DNA from: a virus
Length of the DNA stretch: 29,920 nucleotides
Reading direction: 5' to 3' (one strand)
IMG/VR virus record: IMGVR_UViG_3300035698_007052
Coordinates: 1 to 29,920 of that record
Positions 22,471 to 29,054 of the stretch are shown here, in pieces. Position 1 is the stretch's first letter. Each line of letters opens with the position of its first letter. The notes under the pieces were generated by a model. It searched no databases, had not been told where the DNA came from, and saw only the letters and a program-made list of their open reading frames with translations. Both the position numbers and the translations under genes were made by a program.

Positions 22471-23175
22471 TTATTCAGTAATATCAGGAGTAAAGCTATC
22501 AATAAATGGCAGCATTGCCTCTCGGTACTCTTTTATCATCGCCAGATCCGCTCCAGTTAGATACTCGCCCTTTGCGAACGATGCTTTCATGTAATCGATG
22601 CCATCTTTGGACTGGTTTTTGACCAGAGTTATCACTGTAGTTAGTTTATGATATGACTGTGCTTTGCTCGATAACAATATTTTATAATCTTTCCAGTTCT
22701 TCATCGAGGTTGCGGGTAATCGCAATACATAAGGTAGCACCGCATTTTTCATAAGTATAAATAACAACTTCGTATTGTTACACGCTTTCCCGCCATCCTC
22801 AGCACTCCCAAACTTATTCAGTGGACATTTGGCACATTCGCCCGATGGTAATCCTACCCCAGTTATCCCATCCAGAGCGGAGCATGATGGCAGATCGCCA
22901 GTCCCAGTGTACTCGCCTTCAAAATAAGCGTTCTGTGAAGTGTTGAACAATACAACGCCTGTTAGTTGCTTTTCAAATTCTGTGCCGTCCAAATCAGGCA
23001 CTTCGAAAGTTCCGCCAGTGCCACTCGGCATTTTTATCTTCTGCAGATCAAACGCACTAAGTTCTTCGCCATCCATGTTCTCTCGCATTGCTACCAGAGT
23101 GTCTTTCACAGGCATCTCTGCCAATACGTGCTCTTTAAATACTACTAATCCGTTGTCTTTTTTCTCTTCTGCCAT
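22471..23175 (-). CDS. Probable ssDNA-binding protein with zinc site
   Basis: This 234-residue protein has an OB-like beta region (KQLTGVVLFNTSQNAYFEGE, about 69-88). A four-cysteine cluster follows (C98, C114, C117, C132, in the context GECAKCPLNKFGS and GGKACNN), then LLFILMKNAVLPYVLRLPAT. This family recurs in phage replication modules near primases and is likely to bind single-stranded DNA; that role is inferred. It lies just upstream of the primase and immediately follows another unknown replication-associated gene. Full length. Confidence 0.6.
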   Translation of the reverse strand: MAEEKKDNGLVVFKEHVLAEMPVKDTLVAMRENMDGEELSAFDLQKIKMPSGTGGTFEVPDLDGTEFEKQLTGVVLFNTSQNAYFEGEYTGTGDLPSCSALDGITGVGLPSGECAKCPLNKFGSAEDGGKACNNTKLLFILMKNAVLPYVLRLPATSMKNWKDYKILLSSKAQSYHKLTTVITLVKNQSKDGIDYMKASFAKGEYLTGADLAMIKEYREAMLPFIDSFTPDITE

Positions 23176-23200
23176 TATAAATCTCCCTTAATATTTTATT

Positions 23201-23605
23201 TTATTTCTTGCTTTTGGCTGCTTTAGTGATGCCTACTTTGTGCTTTGTCGAGATATTTAGTTCAATGCACCACTCAGGTAATTCCTCGACTGTTTTGTTT
23301 ACTGTTTCCTTTACCATCTCCCTGATCAATCCGCTTAAAGTCTGCGTGTTTGCTGTCTCCTTCACAACACTTGGGAATTGTTTTTTTACCATCTCGATCG
23401 CCTCTGGTGTCGGTGCAGATGCCCAAATCTGCGATGCTGCCCTTATAGTATATCCATCCAACGATAGTTTGTCGAACCCCTCCTCGCCCAGATACTCAAG
23501 TACTTGTGGATCAAGATCCGCCAGTCTTGTTTTAGTGATGTCCAATGCCAACTCTAGCCTTCTCCTTCGTTTATATTCCTTTATATATTCTTTAGCTACA
23601 CTCAT
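23201..23605 (-). CDS. Unknown replication-block protein
   Basis: This 134-residue basic protein has a helical N-terminus (EYIKEYKRRRRLELALDITK) and the segment YTIRAASQIWASAPTPEAIE. The C-terminal half includes LPEWCIELNISTKHKVGITK. It overlaps the regulator gene by 14 nt and precedes the ssDNA-binding candidate. It is characteristic of conserved hypothetical proteins in phage replication modules, but no biochemical function can be assigned. Confidence 0.6.
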   Translation of the reverse strand: MSVAKEYIKEYKRRRRLELALDITKTRLADLDPQVLEYLGEEGFDKLSLDGYTIRAASQIWASAPTPEAIEMVKKQFPSVVKETANTQTLSGLIREMVKETVNKTVEELPEWCIELNISTKHKVGITKAAKSKK

Positions 23606-24032
23606 CTCGTTTTAACTCCTTCACCCTGACTTTATGCTCGATGTTCATTCGCATGAAATCAAGCGGATCTATTTTAAACATATACGCTAGTTTTATTGTG
23701 TTCTCAATGGATGGGTAAAACTTACCTTTCATCCACATAAACACTGCGGTCCCTGATACTCCGATGACATCGACTATATCCTTACCAAATAACCCCCTTA
23801 CCTTCATCTCGACCGCTATTGGTGTCATTAATCCGTACCTCTCGTACAAACACGCTTTTGCGAAGGTATATTCATCCACCTGATATATCTTCGCTAGTTT
23901 CTTCCAATACTTAGCAGGAACACTGCCTCGCTGTTCCCATTTCGCAACCAACAGCCTCCCGACTCCCAACCGCTCACCCACCTCACTTTGTGTCATTCCT
24001 ATGATTTTTCTTTTATCTTTTAAAACTGCCAT
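23592..24032 (-). CDS. Regulator with two Cro/C1-type helix-turn-helix domains
   Basis: This 146-residue protein has an N-terminal XRE domain (GMTQSEVGERLGVGRLLVAK, recognition helix including LLVAKWEQR). A second, weaker HTH follows around residues 78-125 (DIVDVIGVSGTAVFMWMKGK). The tandem arrangement would bind a two-part operator alone or as a dimer. It heads the replication transcript, under a TGCAATA-containing promoter (24078-24106). It may recognise the shared spacer element or the TATTTAC repeats; neither is shown. No peptidase or inducer domain is present. Confidence 0.75.
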   Translation of the reverse strand: MAVLKDKRKIIGMTQSEVGERLGVGRLLVAKWEQRGSVPAKYWKKLAKIYQVDEYTFAKACLYERYGLMTPIAVEMKVRGLFGKDIVDVIGVSGTAVFMWMKGKFYPSIENTIKLAYMFKIDPLDFMRMNIEHKVRVKELKRDECS

Positions 24033-24077
24033 TTAATATTTACCTCTTTCAAATCTACCCAGTTCGATCCAATTCAC

Positions 24078-24106
24078 ATTATAACTTATATTGCAGTCCA
24101 AGTCAA
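24078..24106 (-). promoter_or_regulatory. Sigma-A promoter of the regulator and replication genes, TGCAATA spacer
   Basis: TTGACT (24101-24106) and TATAAT (24078-24083) are separated by 17 nt. The spacer includes TGCAATA, at the same distance from the -10 as in three other early promoters. The -35 box overlaps the end of the SNF2 helicase gene. Confidence 0.8.
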
Positions 24107-25734
24107 CCACCAACCAACGATAATATCTCTTCGATCATGTTCCCTTTTTTCTCTAATGTTTTATATATAGTTTCATCAATCGTTCCTTTCACAACGATGT
24201 GCATAAATACTACCTTTTTCTTTTGTCCTGGTCGATGTGCCCTCGCCAGACTCTGCTCATAATCTCCCAAACTAAAACCGAGTGAATAATAAATACAATA
24301 TCGTGATCTGACCAGAGTGATTCCCAAACCGCCCGATTTAACCTGAACCACTATTGAGTGGTACTTCCCATCCTGCCATTCTTTTAGTGTGTTCTCATGC
24401 CCAGATAACTCCGCACAGGAGCGACCGCTCTCGACCAGTGCCTTTTTCACTTGCTCAATATCCTTAGTAAATCTACAGAACACCGAGATCGGCTCATCCA
24501 TCGGGATATCGAGAAGTGAGTCCTTAAAACATTTTATCTTTTCATCTCCCAAATGTATTAACTCGTTTGTATCATCATCCTTCATATATCCGCTCGCTAT
24601 CTGCTGTAACCGCAGCATTTTAACCAGTGCGTTTGTGGCTGTCAAGATATGCTCCTTATATTCCACCGCATAAAAGTTAAGCATTGACTTATACGCTTTC
24701 AAAGTCTCGCTTTTAAGTTCTGTATATCGCATCTGGTGAACTGCATCAGGCAGATCAAGAACATCCCGATCCGCCCGATATGCCAAGCGATAAAACTTCT
24801 CGTTCAGTTCATCAGTGTTTTTAACTCCTCTGATAATGTCATACTGTCCCATGCTTTTATAAATCGCATATTTGTTCTTAAACGGTGTCCAGTACCTACC
24901 GAATAAATTCTCATCCAGAAACTTATATTGTCCGAATATATCAAGTGGCATATTGGACATCGGTGTTCCTGTCAGACAAACTCTCCTCTCGGCATCTTTG
25001 CCATATTGATATAATGCCTCTGTTGCCTTTGCTTTGTGAGTTTTGATCCTGTGGCTCTCATCCGCTACTATATAATTGAGTTTAACTTTTTTAACTACTG
25101 TATTAACAAAATCATCTCTCCACACACTTTCGTAATTAAAAACTGCGATCCCTTTTTTATGCATTGCTCCTGCGAGTTTAAACATCTCGACTGCTTTCTG
25201 ACTTCGTTTCTTGACCGAGTCTTTTCGGCTGTTGAACATAAGCCACTGACTGTTCCCTGCGTGTTTCTCAAACTCAGTCCGCCATACATCGATGACCGAA
25301 GTAGGACAAACTATTAATACATTCCCGACATCGTTATTGATTATAAAATCCACTATAACTTTAGTTTTTCCAGTACCCATGCCCATATACAACATCGCTG
25401 ATTTGTGGTGGAGTATGAAGTTATAAGCCTCTAGTTGATGTCTCCACAACTTATGCTTTACAATCTCTGGTTCGACCAGAGGGATAAGTTTGTCGCACTT
25501 TATCCCTTCCTTAGCCAACTGATAAAATTCCTCATCCGCCACTATCTCCATATCTTCTCTGGCACACAGTTCAAATAACTCTATCGATATGCTCGGAGAA
25601 AGTGGAAACTTCCAAGCCTTATTCTTTTTACTCCATGTCCTGTTCGGGATGGTTTTTATCTGCTCCACCATCGCTGTTGAATAAGGGAAACTGCAGTGCA
25701 GTTCATCCCCTATGATCCTAATTTTAAAATTCAT
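24103..25734 (-). CDS. SNF2-family DEAD/DEAH helicase
   Basis: This 543-residue protein has an N-terminal segment recalling HARP-type annealing helicases (RTWSKKNKAWKFPLSP, 32-47), then Walker A GMGTGKT (118-124), DESH (225-228) and LTGTPMSN (254-261). The C-terminal SF2 domain carries GGLGITL and QSLARAHRPGQKKK. It is the common phage-type compact SNF2 helicase, a DNA translocase used in replication fork or recombination steps. The gene overlaps the cysteine-repeat gene by 11 nt. Complete. Confidence 0.88.
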   Translation of the reverse strand: MNFKIRIIGDELHCSFPYSTAMVEQIKTIPNRTWSKKNKAWKFPLSPSISIELFELCAREDMEIVADEEFYQLAKEGIKCDKLIPLVEPEIVKHKLWRHQLEAYNFILHHKSAMLYMGMGTGKTKVIVDFIINNDVGNVLIVCPTSVIDVWRTEFEKHAGNSQWLMFNSRKDSVKKRSQKAVEMFKLAGAMHKKGIAVFNYESVWRDDFVNTVVKKVKLNYIVADESHRIKTHKAKATEALYQYGKDAERRVCLTGTPMSNMPLDIFGQYKFLDENLFGRYWTPFKNKYAIYKSMGQYDIIRGVKNTDELNEKFYRLAYRADRDVLDLPDAVHQMRYTELKSETLKAYKSMLNFYAVEYKEHILTATNALVKMLRLQQIASGYMKDDDTNELIHLGDEKIKCFKDSLLDIPMDEPISVFCRFTKDIEQVKKALVESGRSCAELSGHENTLKEWQDGKYHSIVVQVKSGGLGITLVRSRYCIYYSLGFSLGDYEQSLARAHRPGQKKKVVFMHIVVKGTIDETIYKTLEKKGNMIEEILSLVGG

Positions 25735-26257
25735 TTTTACCCCATAACTTTTTTACTATTTCTATCTCTTTTTTGTATGCTATTCCATGCTCATTATCGC
25801 CATGAGTTTTGTTAACTGCTTTTTCAAACTCTACTAAATTGCCACTAAAACAGCCACATGATACATATATCTTACCTTTATTTAAATAGAAGTTTGTTAC
25901 TGATTTTCTCGAACCTATTCTATCTGTTAAATATTGTTTAGGTTGTATACTGCAATTACGGCAATCACTGCAATCACTGCAATTACGGCAATCACTGCAA
26001 TTACGGCAATTACGGCAATTACGGCAATTACGGCAATCACGGCAATCACTGCAATTACGGCAATTACGGCAATAACTGCAATTACGGCAATCACTGCAAT
26101 AACTGCAATTACGGCAATCACTGCAATCACTGCAATTACGGCAATAACTGCAATTACTTAATGTTTTACTATGTTTTTCTGCCTGTTCTTCTGTGTAAAA
26201 ATCACAATTCCAACTGTTATTATTATCATCTACCCAATTATTATTTACTTTTTTCAT
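25724..26257 (-). CDS. Protein with Cys at every third residue
   Basis: From the ATG at 26257 this encodes 177 residues. The first 35 are Asn/Asp/Glu-rich (NNNWVDDNNNSWNCDFYTEE). About 70 residues then have Cys at every third position (units CRN, CSD, CSY), with a 9-bp repeated DNA unit. The C-terminus (DRIGSRKSVTNFYLNKGKIY, then VSCGCFSGNLVEFEKAVNKT) is a well-formed domain that I have seen on similar hypothetical phage proteins. Regular triplets could form a triangular left-handed coil or bind many metal ions. The function is unknown. It overlaps the nuclease gene. Confidence 0.7.
   Translation of the reverse strand: MKKVNNNWVDDNNNSWNCDFYTEEQAEKHSKTLSNCSYCRNCSDCSDCRNCSYCSDCRNCSYCRNCRNCSDCRDCRNCRNCRNCRNCSDCRNCSDCSDCRNCSIQPKQYLTDRIGSRKSVTNFYLNKGKIYVSCGCFSGNLVEFEKAVNKTHGDNEHGIAYKKEIEIVKKLWGKNEF
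25948..26160. repeat. 9-bp tandem repeat tract inside the Cys-triplet gene
   Basis: About 23 near-perfect units of CAATTACGG, CAATCACTG or CAATAACTG follow one another. Each unit encodes Cys plus two variable residues. Such arrays are prone to expansion and slippage, so copy number probably differs between related phages. Confidence 0.9.
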
Positions 26258-26549
26258 TTCCAATTCCCTTCTCTCTTAGTTTTATTTTTGCCTCATCCAA
26301 ACTATGAGCGGTGAATACTATCGCTCCTGCCTGTTTCCATTTATTCATTACTAATCGCTGGATCATGGTCGGCTCGTTATCTTCTTTCTTACATTCAATA
26401 AATACTGCTAGTCCTCCATGCATACACGCCATTATGTCTGGTTCACCCGTATGCCCGAACATTCCGCCATGCACCTTGACCGCTCGGCACATGGGGATAT
26501 TGTTTATATATGCTATAATCTTATCTGTTACTAATGTCTTTTCGCTCAT
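26241..26549 (-). CDS. VRR-NUC domain nuclease
   Basis: This 102-residue protein is a compact stand-alone VRR-NUC nuclease of the PD-(D/E)xK type. It shows GEPDIMACMHGGLAVFIECK (catalytic Asp, Glu and Lys), then a Gln-containing helix (MIQRLVMNKWKQAGAIVFTA). Phage members often act as Holliday junction or flap nucleases in recombination with helicases. It follows a small gene and precedes the Cys-repeat gene, with overlapping ends. Confidence 0.85.
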   Translation of the reverse strand: MSEKTLVTDKIIAYINNIPMCRAVKVHGGMFGHTGEPDIMACMHGGLAVFIECKKEDNEPTMIQRLVMNKWKQAGAIVFTAHSLDEAKIKLREKGIGNEKSK

Positions 26550-26749
26550 TGGCTTACCTCAATGGTTATAATAGGAGTGTTACCTTCGTCTAAATCAGCG
26601 TCTAAATCAACGTCTAAATCAGAAAAATCTAACTTAATTGAGATACCTTTAAATGGTGACGATTTTGTTTTTATTTCTACCTGATCTAATTCGGTTTTCA
26701 ATATTGCTTCAATATAGAATATAACTCTTTTCATTTCTATTGCCGTCAT
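26546..26749 (-). CDS. Small acidic protein, paralogue of the gene at 27512-27697
   Basis: This 67-residue protein begins MTAIEMKRVIFYIEAILKTE and carries KGISIKLDFSDLD, then a repeated acidic DVDLDADLDE insert and PIITIEV. The insert is encoded by three 12-bp direct repeats (26588-26623). The same skeleton (MTAxEMKR, LDxV, KGxS, DFS, PIT) occurs in the 61-residue protein at 27512-27697, indicating a duplication. Function unknown. Its start overlaps the 53-residue gene upstream by 4 nt. Confidence 0.6.
   Translation of the reverse strand: MTAIEMKRVIFYIEAILKTELDQVEIKTKSSPFKGISIKLDFSDLDVDLDADLDEGNTPIITIEVSQ
26588..26623. repeat. Three 12-bp tandem repeats in a coding region
   Basis: Units GTCTAAATCAGC, GTCTAAATCAAC and GTCTAAATCAG lie in tandem and encode acidic DxDLD repeats in the 67-residue gene. 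The paralogue at 27512-27697 lacks them, so they look like a local expansion. Confidence 0.8.
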
Positions 26750-26907
26750 TTTAACAACTCCTTTGCTACAATTCTGTATAACTTTTCCCAGACCACTGTA
26801 TCTGTATCTGATTTTTTTTTAATTGCTCTTATTCCCATAACGACTTCAAGCATTATTTCTGCAATATCGCCATTTACTTCTACTTTATTATTTATTGTTT
26901 TTATCAT
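26746..26907 (-). CDS. Small hypothetical gene (53 residues)
   Basis: This frame encodes MIKTINNKVEVNGDIAEIML followed by EVVMGIRAIKKKSDTDTVVW, with a charged helical C-terminus (EKLYRIVAKELLK). A good GGGAGG site precedes the ATG. It overlaps the genes on both sides (20 nt upstream, 4 nt downstream), which supports it. No family recognised. Confidence 0.65.
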   Translation of the reverse strand: MIKTINNKVEVNGDIAEIMLEVVMGIRAIKKKSDTDTVVWEKLYRIVAKELLK

Positions 26908-27145
26908 TTTCGACCTCCCACTCGTCCAATAACTTGCAAAATAATCTTATTCCGTTATTGTCCGTTTCGCCCAGTAGTTCAATATCGTTACAAGCATACT
27001 CTTTGGTCGGGTTGTCAAAGATACATCTTTTACAAGCATCGTATTTTGACTTGTCGCAGGAGAAATAAGGATTTTTGCCCTTATCTCCCATGCTGATCTG
27101 ATACTCCTTATATACTTCTTTGTGGCTCTCTGGAATATTCGCCAT
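26888..27145 (-). CDS. Cys-containing small hypothetical protein
   Basis: This 85-residue protein contains a cysteine-rich stretch (FSCDKSKYDACKRCIFDNPT, then EYACNDIELLG), possibly a zinc-binding knot. The C-terminus is acidic and Lys-rich. It lies in a run of small early genes, overlapping the 53-residue gene by 20 nt. Function unknown. Confidence 0.6.
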   Translation of the reverse strand: MANIPESHKEVYKEYQISMGDKGKNPYFSCDKSKYDACKRCIFDNPTKEYACNDIELLGETDNNGIRLFCKLLDEWEVENDKNNK

Positions 27146-27147
27146 GT

Positions 27148-27510
27148 TTATGCCTCCTCATTCTTTTTGATACCTTCCACATATCTATACATCGCTGATT
27201 GTACAGTGAATAAGTTTTTTAGTTTTTCATCAAACTTAGGATCTTTTAAACACTTGGCAAGGTCTTTTTCTCCTAATGTATATTTTACTAACCTTAGTTC
27301 GCAGTCTCTACATTTAGCCTCGTATCCATAAGTGAAACTTGTTTGTATATCACCCTGACCTCTAAAAGTGAAATGACCTCGTTTGACAATAGGATGATAA
27401 TATACATCATTAATGCTACTTTCAAAAACAACTTCACACCCGAATAATTCTGTTAGCCTTATCTTTTCTTTATCCATAATCACTTTCATCATCTCTTTGT
27501 AATTTTCCAT
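27148..27510 (-). CDS. Hypothetical early protein
   Basis: This 120-residue protein starts at the ATG at 27510 (MENYKEMMKVIMDKEKIRLT), with GAGGAGAT as ribosome site. A GTG further upstream would add five residues that merely translate that site. The middle has FTFRGQGDIQTSFTYGYEAK and a CRDCE motif. It is mostly soluble and slightly basic. It is one of several small early genes with no recognised function. Confidence 0.6.
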   Translation of the reverse strand: MENYKEMMKVIMDKEKIRLTELFGCEVVFESSINDVYYHPIVKRGHFTFRGQGDIQTSFTYGYEAKCRDCELRLVKYTLGEKDLAKCLKDPKFDEKLKNLFTVQSAMYRYVEGIKKNEEA

Positions 27511-27511
27511 C

Positions 27512-27697
27512 TTAAATCTCCTCACTTAATATAATTCTTGTTATTGGTGTTTCGCTCTCGTCTATGCTCGAAAAATCTGTCTGTACAGAGTAACCCTTTA
27601 TGGTTTCTCCTTGTATTTCAATACTTACTTCATCCAAATTAACGCACATTATATTTTCAATATGACCTAAAATTCTTTTCATTTCTTTTGCTGTCAT
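27512..27697 (-). CDS. Small protein, paralogue of the gene at 26546-26749
   Basis: This 61-residue protein begins MTAKEMKRILGHIENIMCVN and continues with LDEVSIEIQGETIKGYSVQT and DFSSIDESETPITRIILSEE. The conserved positions match the 67-residue paralogue across the whole length, but it lacks the repeated acidic insert. A clear AGGAGAT site precedes the ATG. Function unknown; an anti-host or anti-defence role would fit its place but is not shown. Confidence 0.6.
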   Translation of the reverse strand: MTAKEMKRILGHIENIMCVNLDEVSIEIQGETIKGYSVQTDFSSIDESETPITRIILSEEI

Positions 27698-27698
27698 C

Positions 27699-27848
27699 TT
27701 ATATCTCCTCTGGTATTTCTGCGTATTTCAGAAACCCTGCAATACAGTCCAAGCAGTATTTTTGCTCATCGACTTCAACGTATGCCTCATCCTCAAAAAT
27801 TGCCTCGCCACAATTATAGCACTGGAACGCTATTCTTGGATCACTCAT
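27699..27848 (-). CDS. Tiny zinc-ribbon protein (49 residues)
   Basis: This frame encodes MSDPRIAFQCYNCGEAIFED, then EAYVEVDEQKYCLDCIAGFL and KYAEIPEEI. CYNC and CLDC pairs about 23 residues apart are a textbook zinc ribbon. Its start overlaps the stop of the membrane peptide by 1 nt (TAATG), and an AGGAGG-like site precedes it. Such small zinc ribbons are frequent in phage early regions and usually of unknown target. Confidence 0.75.
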   Translation of the reverse strand: MSDPRIAFQCYNCGEAIFEDEAYVEVDEQKYCLDCIAGFLKYAEIPEEI

Positions 27849-27958
27849 TATTTCTTTCCTCCTGTGAAAATCTTACCCGCTACCCCTATCAGCAACACTA
27901 TTATTGCTAATGGCGGGTAAACTATCAATAACACTACAAACACTACAAACCAGAACAT
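27848..27958 (-). CDS. Tiny membrane peptide (36 residues)
   Basis: The best start is the ATG at 27958 (MFWFVVFVVLLIVYPPLAII, then VLLIGVAGKIFTGGKK), after a GAGGGAGAGA site and directly after the LysM gene stop. An ATG at 28069 would extend it through the LysM gene and is unlikely. It is one or two hydrophobic helices with a Lys-rich C-terminus, facing the membrane. It may work with the LysM protein next to it. Confidence 0.6.
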   Translation of the reverse strand: MFWFVVFVVLLIVYPPLAIIVLLIGVAGKIFTGGKK

Positions 27959-27959
27959 A

Positions 27960-28226
27960 TCATCTCTCCCTCGGCAAATATACAATCTGCCCTGTTTTAA
28001 TAATATCGCCCATATTATTAAATTCTTTGGTCTCGTCGATCCAGTAGCGTTTGTCTGCGTGAACATCAACCAGATCCCACCATGTATCTCCTGTCCGTAC
28101 TGTGTATTTTACCCACTCAACTGGGATGTCGTTTCTGTCCTGCCGTGCATCGATAGCAACAACCAAGATCATTACTATCACCAATATCGCCAGTAAGAAA
28201 TATAAAACCTCCGATCCTTTTCCCAT
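27960..28226 (-). CDS. Membrane-anchored LysM protein
   Basis: This encodes 88 residues from the ATG at 28226, chosen because GGAGGTGAATATT precedes it, while the longer frame starts almost at the transcript end. An N-terminal hydrophobic anchor (VLYFLLAILVIVMILVVAID) is followed by a LysM-like domain (YTVRTGDTWWDLVDVHADKR and IIKTGQIVYLP). It would be anchored in the membrane with LysM outside, binding peptidoglycan. Its own promoter (28266-28294) and early location suggest a role in the infected host's envelope rather than in lysis. Confidence 0.75.
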   Translation of the reverse strand: MGKGSEVLYFLLAILVIVMILVVAIDARQDRNDIPVEWVKYTVRTGDTWWDLVDVHADKRYWIDETKEFNNMGDIIKTGQIVYLPRER

Positions 28227-28265
28227 AATATTCACCTCCATATTTATAATCAAACTTCTATTACC

Positions 28266-28294
28266 ATTATAACCTATATTGCATAGATTGTCAA
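28266..28294 (-). promoter_or_regulatory. Sigma-A promoter of the LysM transcript, TGCAATA spacer
   Basis: TTGACA (28289-28294) and TATAAT (28266-28271) are 17 nt apart, with TGCAATA in the spacer. It starts the long early transcript of small genes leading to the nuclease and SNF2 helicase. Confidence 0.85.
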
Positions 28295-28525
28295 CAACAT
28301 GAATAAAAAAATAGAATATTTGCGATATTTGCGATATTACCTTATAGAGAACTTTTATACTTTTTATTTCAGAAAAAAGATTATTATCACTACATCGTAA
28401 ATAACAGCATCACACCACAGTTTTTCATTACATTATCGTAAATATATGACTACTATGGTAAATAAATTCTAGCATTTTTTGAGTGGCTTTTCTCTTTTCT
28501 AAATATCTTCTATATAGAAACATAT

Positions 28526-28544
28526 AAAAAGAGGCTCTCGCCTC
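28526..28544 (-). terminator. Intrinsic terminator after the 117-residue gene
   Basis: On the minus strand a GAGGC/GCCUC stem with a 4-nt loop is followed by UUUUUAUAUG. It ends the transcript begun at the 28944-28972 promoter, isolating that gene as a single-gene unit. Confidence 0.65.
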
Positions 28545-28556
28545 AGTTTTATGCGT

Positions 28557-28910
28557 TTAGCTTAATATTCCGCTTTCTTCTATCTCCCACATCTGTTTTT
28601 GCTTTTCTTCCCATGCTGTGTTTTTTTCCATTGTTTTGATTCTTTTTTCTAATTCGATTTTCTGTGCTTGGAATTTTTCTGCGAATAGTTCTTGTTTAAT
28701 ATCTTCTGGAAATAATATTCTTGCTGTTCTGCCAATAAATAATTCGATATAATTTTCTGTTATTTCTGCTTTTTTCTCGTTTTGTTTTGTTCCGTTGATG
28801 CTGATTTCTTCAACATTTTGTAGCCATATATTTTTTTCTGCTTTTTCGATTGTGATTGTTGCTTTTATCTCTGTGCCTCTTTCTGTTTTGAAATTAATTG
28901 TCTTTGTCAT
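28557..28910 (-). CDS. Hypothetical protein under its own early promoter
   Basis: This 117-residue, highly charged protein starts MTKTINFKTERGTEIKATIT, with beta alternation in the first half and a Glu/Lys-rich coiled coil at the C-terminus (KIELEKRIKTMEKNTAWEEK). It has no membrane or catalytic motif. It is encoded alone between a consensus promoter and a terminator. Its promoter is identical to that of the 70-residue gene at 17926-18138, so the two are likely co-expressed. Confidence 0.65.
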   Translation of the reverse strand: MTKTINFKTERGTEIKATITIEKAEKNIWLQNVEEISINGTKQNEKKAEITENYIELFIGRTARILFPEDIKQELFAEKFQAQKIELEKRIKTMEKNTAWEEKQKQMWEIEESGILS

Positions 28911-28943
28911 ATCCTTACCTCTTTCTTAATTGATTATGTCTAT

Positions 28944-28972
28944 ATTATAACTCTTATTGCAACGGTTGTCAA
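28944..28972 (-). promoter_or_regulatory. Sigma-A promoter with TGCAATA spacer (copy of 18173-18201)
   Basis: Perfect TTGACA (28967-28972) and TATAAT (28944-28949) are 17 nt apart. The entire spacer and flanking bases (about 34 bp) match the promoter at 18173-18201. It drives the 117-residue gene. Confidence 0.85.
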
Positions 28973-29002
28973 CCCTTTTTGTAAAATAAATAAAAAAACA
29001 TA

Positions 29003-29041
29003 TAAAAAAGAGGCTGTCTTGTGCAAGGACAGGCTCTTTTT
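29003..29041. terminator. Bidirectional intrinsic terminator
   Basis: A 13-bp stem with one mismatch (29006-29018 with 29028-29040) and a 9-nt loop is flanked by A/T runs, giving U-runs in both directions. It closes a short transcript of about 90 nt from the promoter at 29101-29129. Confidence 0.75.
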
Positions 29042-29054
29042 AGAAGGAGAAAAA

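Larger units (their letters stand above)
28227..28556. repeat. Non-coding iteron-like region B
   Basis: This gene-free AT-rich interval contains repeats of TATTTAC(C/G)ATA. Exact reverse copies lie at 28434-28444 and 28454-28464. A one-mismatch copy lies at 28393-28403, and two variants TATTTGCGATA at 28317-28327 and 28326-28336. The segment around 28454-28512 is homologous in inverted orientation to 17521-17600 of region A. It also contains the promoter of the LysM gene and a terminator. Confidence 0.6.

Noticed and set aside
25948-26160. CRISPR array
   Set aside because: Units are 9 bp with no unique spacers and lie inside a coding frame.
25927-26161. Long frames of repeated Ile-Ala-Val and Ala-Ile-Thr on the two strands
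   Set aside because: They are other-frame readings of the 9-bp repeat tract; the Cys-x-x frame has proper unique flanks, a start and operon context.
27848-28069. 73-residue start for the membrane peptide
   Set aside because: The first 37 residues overlap the LysM frame and lack a ribosome site; the internal ATG at 27958 has one.
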